A stretch of DNA of 9,856 nt from an uncultured Oscillospiraceae bacterium (GTDB taxonomy: Bacteria > Bacillota > Clostridia > Oscillospirales > Oscillospiraceae), in assembly GCA_958436045.1 (NCBI GenBank), contig CAUBIP010000066.1, positions 1 through 9,856 on the forward strand, read 5' to 3'. The translations under genes and the position numbers were made by a program. The notes under the pieces are model-generated. The model was not told the origin of the DNA. It saw only the letters and a program-made list of their open reading frames with translations, and did no database searches. The first letter of the stretch is position 1. Each line of letters opens with the position of its first letter. Of the stretch, positions 5,816 to 9,856 are shown piece by piece.

Positions 5816-6872
5816 ATACCTCGAGCTCTCCGCCCGGGCCGAGCAGCCGGATTTCTACGCTGACCCGGCCCGCGCTGCCAAATTCCTCAAGGAGCAGCGG
5901 GAGCTGGAGCCCATCGTCACCGCCTACCGCGCCTGGCGTGCCTGCGCGCAGAATATGGACGACGCCCTTGCCATGATGGCCGGGGAGCAGGACGAGGCGC
6001 TCAAAGCCCTGTGCCAGGAGGAATATCAAGAAAACAAAGCCCGCCGCGAGGAACTGGAGCAGCAGCTCAAGCTCCTGCTCCTGCCGCGGGACCCGAACGA
6101 CGAGAAAAACGTCCTGATGGAGATCCGCGTCGGCGTCGGCGGCGAGGAGAGCGCCCTGTTTGCCCACAGCCTCTTCCGGATGTACGCCATGTACGCCGCC
6201 GCCCGGGGCTGGAAGCTGGAGCTGCTCAACTACACCGAGACGGAGCTGGGCGGTATCAAGGAAGCTGACTTCCTCGTCAGCGGCGCCGGGGCCTACTCCC
6301 GGCTGAAATTCGAATCCGGCGTCCACCGGGTGCAGCGCGTCCCGGAGACGGAATCCGGCGGCCGCGTCCATACGTCGACGGCGACGGTGGCCGTCCTGCC
6401 GGAGATGGAGGCCGCCGATGTCGAGCTGCGGCAGGAGGACATTGAGCTGCAAGTCTACCGCGCCTCCGGCGCCGGTGGGCAGCATGTCAATAAGACCTCC
6501 TCCGCCGTGCGGCTCATCCATAAGCCGACGGGCATCGTCGTCGCCTGCCAGGAGGAGCGCAGCCAGGTCCAGAACCGGGAAAAGTGCATGGCCATGCTGG
6601 CCTCCAAGCTCTATCAGATCGAACAGGAGCGGGTCGAATCGGCGACGAACGCCGCCCGCCGCAGTCAGGTCGGCTCCGGGATGCGCAACGAGCGCATCCG
6701 CACCTACAACTTTCCCCAGGGCCGGGTGACAGACCACCGCATTGGCCTGACCCTCTACAAGCTGGACTCTATTTTAAACGGCGACCTGGACGAGCTCCTC
6801 GACGCCCTCATGACCCAAGACCAAGCCGATCGCCTGCAGCGCAGCGAGGGCGGCGAAAGGACGAGCATCTGA
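5784..6872 (+). CDS. prfA: Peptide chain release factor 1
   Basis: Recognises UAA and UAG stop codons in the ribosomal A site and triggers hydrolysis of peptidyl-tRNA. At 362 residues it is full length. The codon-reading tripeptide is Pro187-Glu188-Thr189 within RVQRVPETESGGR, the P-x-T form typical of RF1 in Firmicutes, not the S-P-F of RF2. The catalytic loop GGQ is at 231-233 in SGAGGQHVNKTSSAVRL, where the Gln is normally methylated by PrmC. AAGGAG (5771-5776) lies seven bases before ATG 5784, inside the end of the rlmA frame, so the two genes overlap by 32 bases and are probably translationally coupled. The gene itself ends in TGA, a codon read by RF2. No prmC gene lies beside it in this window. 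Confidence 0.98.
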   Translation: MLEKLKQLENKYLELSARAEQPDFYADPARAAKFLKEQRELEPIVTAYRAWRACAQNMDDALAMMAGEQDEALKALCQEEYQENKARREELEQQLKLLLLPRDPNDEKNVLMEIRVGVGGEESALFAHSLFRMYAMYAAARGWKLELLNYTETELGGIKEADFLVSGAGAYSRLKFESGVHRVQRVPETESGGRVHTSTATVAVLPEMEAADVELRQEDIELQVYRASGAGGQHVNKTSSAVRLIHKPTGIVVACQEERSQVQNREKCMAMLASKLYQIEQERVESATNAARRSQVGSGMRNERIRTYNFPQGRVTDHRIGLTLYKLDSILNGDLDELLDALMTQDQADRLQRSEGGERTSI

Positions 6873-7918
6873 TGAAAACCCAACTTCTCCCGGCCAGCGC
6901 GCCGGATACCGCAGCCATCGCCGCAAGGCTCCTGCGAGACGGTGAACTCGTCGCCCTGCCGACGGAGACCGTCTACGGCCTCGGCGCCAACGGCCTCGAC
7001 AGCGACGCCGTCGCCCGCATTTTCAAAGCCAAGGGCCGCCCGCAGGACAACCCCCTGATCCTCCACATCAGTGACCCAGTCAAGATGGACCTCTGCTGCC
7101 ACCATATCCCCGACAGCGCCTGGTATCTGGCCCGGCTGTTCTGGCCCGGCCCGCTGACGATGATCCTGCCCGCCCGGCAGCTCGTCCCCGCTGCGACGAC
7201 GGCCGGTCTGCCGACGGTCGCCATCCGCTGCCCGGCCTCCTCCATTACCCGGGAAATTATCCGCCAAGCAGGCATCCCCATTGCTGCCCCCTCGGCCAAC
7301 CTCTCCGGCAAGCCCTCAACGACGACGGCCCAGCACGTCCTCCACGATTACGGGACAGACGGTCCCCTGGCCGCCATTGTCGACGGCGGCCCCTGCCAGG
7401 TCGGCCTGGAATCGACGATCGTCGACCTGACCGGCCCGGTTCCCTGCCTGCTCCGCCCCGGCGGCATCACGCCGGAGCAGCTGCGCCAGGCCCTGGGCCA
7501 GCTGGAGATCGACCCGGCCGTCGCCGGGCAGTGCAGCGCCGACGTCCGCCCCAAGGCCCCGGGAATGAAATACCGCCACTACGCCCCCGAGGCCCAGGTC
7601 ATCATCATCACCGGCCCCCGCCAGGCGGCGGCGGATTATATCCACGCCCACTTCGCCCCGGGCGACGCCGTCCTCTGCTTTGCTGAGGAAGCGCCGCTCT
7701 ACGCCGGGCTCCAGCCCGTCGCCTATGGCCAGGAGGCTGACCCGGCGACGCTCTGCCAGGGCCTGTTTGCCGCCCTGCGCCAGCTCGATAGCACCTGCTG
7801 CGGGACGATCTACGCCCGCTGCCCCGAAGGCGGCGGCATGGCCTACGCCGTGCAGAACCGGCTCAAGAAAGCGGCAGGCTTTCATATCGTAAACGCCACG
7901 GAGGGAGGAAGCGTATGA
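6872..7918 (+). CDS. Threonylcarbamoyl-AMP synthase (Sua5/TsaC/YwlC)
   Basis: Makes threonylcarbamoyl-AMP from threonine, bicarbonate and ATP, the first step of t6A37 modification of ANN-decoding tRNAs; TsaD/B/E then transfer the group. ATG 6872 shares its A with the prfA TGA stop (TGATG), and AAAGG lies just upstream at 6856-6860. An open frame extends further upstream but only across prfA. The 348-residue product is the long Sua5 form: YrdC/TsaC domain (about 10-200) with the TETVYGLG strand (31-38), the K52-x-K54-G-R56 nucleotide/bicarbonate site, SAN at 141-143 and the LESTIVD segment (179-185). The interdomain linker KAPGMKYRHYAP (228-239) then leads into the C-terminal Sua5 domain. It overlaps coaE by four bases (ATGA). 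A Sua5 gene near prfA is also found in Bacillus. Called ywlC or tsaC in different genomes. Confidence 0.97.
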   Translation: MKTQLLPASAPDTAAIAARLLRDGELVALPTETVYGLGANGLDSDAVARIFKAKGRPQDNPLILHISDPVKMDLCCHHIPDSAWYLARLFWPGPLTMILPARQLVPAATTAGLPTVAIRCPASSITREIIRQAGIPIAAPSANLSGKPSTTTAQHVLHDYGTDGPLAAIVDGGPCQVGLESTIVDLTGPVPCLLRPGGITPEQLRQALGQLEIDPAVAGQCSADVRPKAPGMKYRHYAPEAQVIIITGPRQAAADYIHAHFAPGDAVLCFAEEAPLYAGLQPVAYGQEADPATLCQGLFAALRQLDSTCCGTIYARCPEGGGMAYAVQNRLKKAAGFHIVNATEGGSV

Positions 7919-8529
7919 AGATCATCGGCATCACCGGCGGCACCGGCTGCGGGAAGACGACGGCTCTGCATATCCTGCAGGAGCTGGGCGCCTACTGCAT
8001 CGACTGCGACGCCGTCTATCATGAGCTCCTTGAGACCTGCCCCGCGCTGCGGGCAGAGATCGTCGAAGCCTTTCCCACCTGCGCACCCGGCGGTGTATTT
8101 GACCGCAAGGAATTGGGCAAGCTTGTCTTTGCAAACCAAGCCGCCCTGCAGCGCCTGACGGAGATCACAAACGGCTATGTCTTTGCCAAGGTCAGCTTCC
8201 TGCTGGACGAAGCCGCCCGGAAGGGGTATCCCGCCGCCGCCATCGACGCCATCGGCCTGCTGGAGAGCGGCCTGACGCTCTTGTGCCACACGACGGTGGC
8301 CATCACCGCCCCGCGGGAGGCCCGCCTGGCCCGTCTGCTGGCCCGGGAGCCCATCTCCCCCGCCTACGCCCAAGCCAGGATCGACGCCCAGCGCACCGAT
8401 GAGGAATTTTCGGCCCTGTGCCGCCACGCCCTGCACAACGATTCGACCCAGGCCGCCTTTGAAGCCGCCTGCCGTCAATTATTCACCGAGTTGTTACACG
8501 AAAGGAGTTTTCACTGTGAGCGAGAATGA
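7915..8529 (+). CDS. coaE: Dephospho-CoA kinase
   Basis: Phosphorylates the 3'-hydroxyl of dephospho-CoA with ATP, the last step of coenzyme A synthesis, in the cytoplasm. The 204-residue length is normal. The P-loop G-G-T-G-C-G-K-T-T occupies residues 8-16 right after the MKIIGIT opening strand, Asp30/Asp32 (IDCDAVYHEL) form the CoaE substrate/metal region, and the lid-like stretch with REARLARLLARE, spaced Arg residues and a late H-N-D is present. GGAGGAA (7904-7910) precedes ATG 7915, which overlaps the Sua5 stop by four bases. The last 14 bases overlap the GTG start of the aminopeptidase gene. The variant Cys12 in the P-loop is a permitted position. Metabolically it is unrelated to its translation neighbours, so the link is probably just housekeeping co-expression. 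Confidence 0.95.
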   Translation: MKIIGITGGTGCGKTTALHILQELGAYCIDCDAVYHELLETCPALRAEIVEAFPTCAPGGVFDRKELGKLVFANQAALQRLTEITNGYVFAKVSFLLDEAARKGYPAAAIDAIGLLESGLTLLCHTTVAITAPREARLARLLAREPISPAYAQARIDAQRTDEEFSALCRHALHNDSTQAAFEAACRQLFTELLHERSFHCERE

Positions 8530-9856
8530 AACCCTGCGTCAGCAGCTGCTGTACGCCCCCAAGAACGGCTACGACCGTCTGTCTGAGACCGACCGCGCCG
8601 CGATGCGCGCCTACTGCCAGGATTACATGCACTTCCTGGACGCCGCGAAGACCGAGCGCGAGGCCGTGACCGAGACCATCCGCATGGCCGAAGGCGCGGG
8701 CTTTACCGCATACACCCCCGGTATGCGCCTGAAGCCCGGCACAAAAATCTATTGGAACAACCGCCACAAGAGCGTCCTCTTCGCCGTCATCGGCAAGCGC
8801 TCCCTGGCCGACGGCGTGCACATCTGCGCCGCCCATATCGACTCCCCCCGTCTGGACCTCAAGCCCAACCCCATGTATGAGGACAGCGAGCTGGGCTATT
8901 TCAAGACCCATTACTACGGCGGCATCAAAAAATACCAGTGGACGACGACCCCCCTGGCCCTGCACGGTGTCATCTGCCGCCGCGACGGCATCAAGCTTGA
9001 CGTCAGCATCGGCGAGGACCCGGCAGACCCCGTCCTCTATATCCCGGACCTTCTCATCCACCTGGCGGGCGACCAGATGAAAAAGCCCCTGGCCACCGGT
9101 GTCACCGCCGAGCAGTTGAATGTCCTGCTGGGCTCCGAGCCCCTGGCAGGCGACGACGGCGCGGACCGGGTCAAGCTGGCCCTGCTGAACCTCCTCTTCC
9201 AGCGCTACGGCATCACGGAAGCCGACTTCCTGACGGCGGAGCTGACCATGGTCCCCGCGGCCAAAGCCTGCGAGGTCGGCCTGGACCGCAGCATGATCGG
9301 CGCCTACGGCCATGACGACCGCGTCTGCGCCTACGCCGCCTTCGCCCCGCTGCTGGATCTGGACGTTCCGTCCTACACCGCCGTCTGCGTCCTGGCGGAC
9401 AAAGAAGAGATCGGCTCCGTCGGCGTCTCCGGGATGCAGAGCCGCTGCTTCGAGACGTTCCTGGGCGACCTGTGCCAGAGCCAGGGCGTGCCCCTGCGCC
9501 GCTGCCTGGAGCATGCGTTCTGCCTCTCGGCCGACGTCACCAACGCCTTCGACCCGACCTTTGCCGACACCTGCGACCGCCGCAATAACGCCAAGCTGAA
9601 CTACGGCATCGGCGTGTGCAAATACACCGGCGCCCGGGGCAAATCCGGCGCGTCCGACGCGGCGGCAGAGGTCGTCGGCTATATCGCCCATCTGTTTGAC
9701 GAGAACGACGTCATCTGGCAGACGGCGACCCTCGGCAAGGTCGACCAGGGCGGCGGCGGCACCGTCGCAGCCTATATGGCAAACCGCAACATCGATACGC
9801 TGGACGCCGGCGTCCCCGTGCTCTCCATGCACGCCCCGATGGAGGTCGTCTCCAAG
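8516..9856 (+). CDS. M18-family metallo-aminopeptidase (3' end cut off by window)
   Basis: Cytoplasmic dinuclear-zinc aminopeptidase that trims N-terminal residues from peptides, probably for peptide recycling. Translation starts at GTG 8516, eight bases after AAAGGAG (8501-8507), inside the last codons of coaE with a 14-base overlap. No upstream ATG in this frame has a comparable site. The visible 447 residues lack only about 15-30 residues of a typical M18 protein. Likely metal and catalytic residues are His107 and Asp109 (AAHIDSPRLDLKP), Asp267/Asp268 (GHDDR), Glu297/Glu298 (DKEEIGSVG), Asp340 (LSADVTNAFDP) and His439 (MHAPMEV). The THYYGGIKKYQW segment (131-142) is also typical of bacterial M18 enzymes. 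It is the last visible gene of the operon that starts with rlmA. Substrate preference cannot be told from the sequence. Confidence 0.96.
   Translation, partial: MSENETLRQQLLYAPKNGYDRLSETDRAAMRAYCQDYMHFLDAAKTEREAVTETIRMAEGAGFTAYTPGMRLKPGTKIYWNNRHKSVLFAVIGKRSLADGVHICAAHIDSPRLDLKPNPMYEDSELGYFKTHYYGGIKKYQWTTTPLALHGVICRRDGIKLDVSIGEDPADPVLYIPDLLIHLAGDQMKKPLATGVTAEQLNVLLGSEPLAGDDGADRVKLALLNLLFQRYGITEADFLTAELTMVPAAKACEVGLDRSMIGAYGHDDRVCAYAAFAPLLDLDVPSYTAVCVLADKEEIGSVGVSGMQSRCFETFLGDLCQSQGVPLRRCLEHAFCLSADVTNAFDPTFADTCDRRNNAKLNYGIGVCKYTGARGKSGASDAAAEVVGYIAHLFDENDVIWQTATLGKVDQGGGGTVAAYMANRNIDTLDAGVPVLSMHAPMEVVSK

Noticed and set aside
6342..6350. P-E-T in place of the P-A-T tripeptide of E. coli release factor 1
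   Set aside because: The family requirement is P-x-T, and P-E-T is usual in Firmicutes release factor 1, so this does not suggest a changed stop-codon specificity.
6584..6871. In-frame upstream extension of the Sua5 gene to ATG 6584
   Set aside because: It lies wholly inside prfA in another frame, gives an Arg/Pro-rich sequence unlike Sua5, and the family N terminus begins at ATG 6872 with an upstream AAAGG.
8483..9832. 449-codon minus-strand frame opposite the M18 aminopeptidase
   Set aside because: The plus strand carries an unmistakable M18 enzyme with its metal-site motifs; the opposite frame has low-complexity V/G/A/D composition and no start signal.
1..9856. CRISPR arrays, insertion sequences, tRNA or rRNA genes, phage or defence genes
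   Set aside because: No spaced direct repeats, terminal inverted repeats with a transposase, cloverleaf-like segments or phage-type genes were seen. All large genes are assigned to chromosomal families or to the YdjGHI-like unit.

Overview
The window looks like a chromosomal core region from a high-GC, low-AT member of the Clostridia, most likely the Oscillospiraceae/Ruminococcaceae group of gut Firmicutes. The reasons are GGAGG-type ribosome binding sites, a perfect HrcA operator (CIRCE), a SigA-type promoter, a Gram-positive style lipoprotein, and a Bacillus/Clostridium-type membrane module (SPFH, zinc ribbon, TPM proteins). The genus cannot be settled from the sequence alone. No mobile element, tRNA, rRNA, CRISPR array or recent insertion is visible.

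Left end (1-1136): an Hsp20 small heat-shock chaperone runs leftward off the window. Its start region diverges from a small lipoprotein of unknown function that runs rightward and ends in a strong intrinsic terminator. A perfect CIRCE operator sits between them. It most probably controls the chaperone, but by position it could affect both genes.

Middle (1137-4842): a leader of about 300 bases with an extended -10 promoter precedes three co-directional genes. They encode an SPFH-domain protein with four tandem zinc ribbons, a membrane-anchored protein with two zinc ribbons, and a secreted/membrane TPM-domain protein. By domain content these match YdjI, YdjG and YdjH of Bacillus subtilis, the partners of the membrane-stress protein PspA, but here the order is I-G-H and no pspA lies beside them. 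This is the most interesting part of the window: a PspA-less YdjGHI-like envelope module with an expanded zinc-ribbon tail.

Right part (4843-9856): a clean SigA promoter (TTGACA, 17 bases, TACAAT) with a hairpin at the predicted 5' end of the transcript drives a tightly overlapped five-gene operon. The genes encode an RlmA-family 23S rRNA methyltransferase, release factor 1 (prfA), threonylcarbamoyl-AMP synthase (Sua5/TsaC), dephospho-CoA kinase (coaE) and an M18 aminopeptidase that runs off the right end. The overlaps are 32, 1, 4 and 14 bases, so translation is probably coupled. Four of the five products serve translation or cofactor supply: rRNA modification, termination, tRNA t6A synthesis and coenzyme A. 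The aminopeptidase would recycle peptides. The release-factor methylase prmC, often next to prfA in Firmicutes, is not between prfA and the Sua5 gene here.
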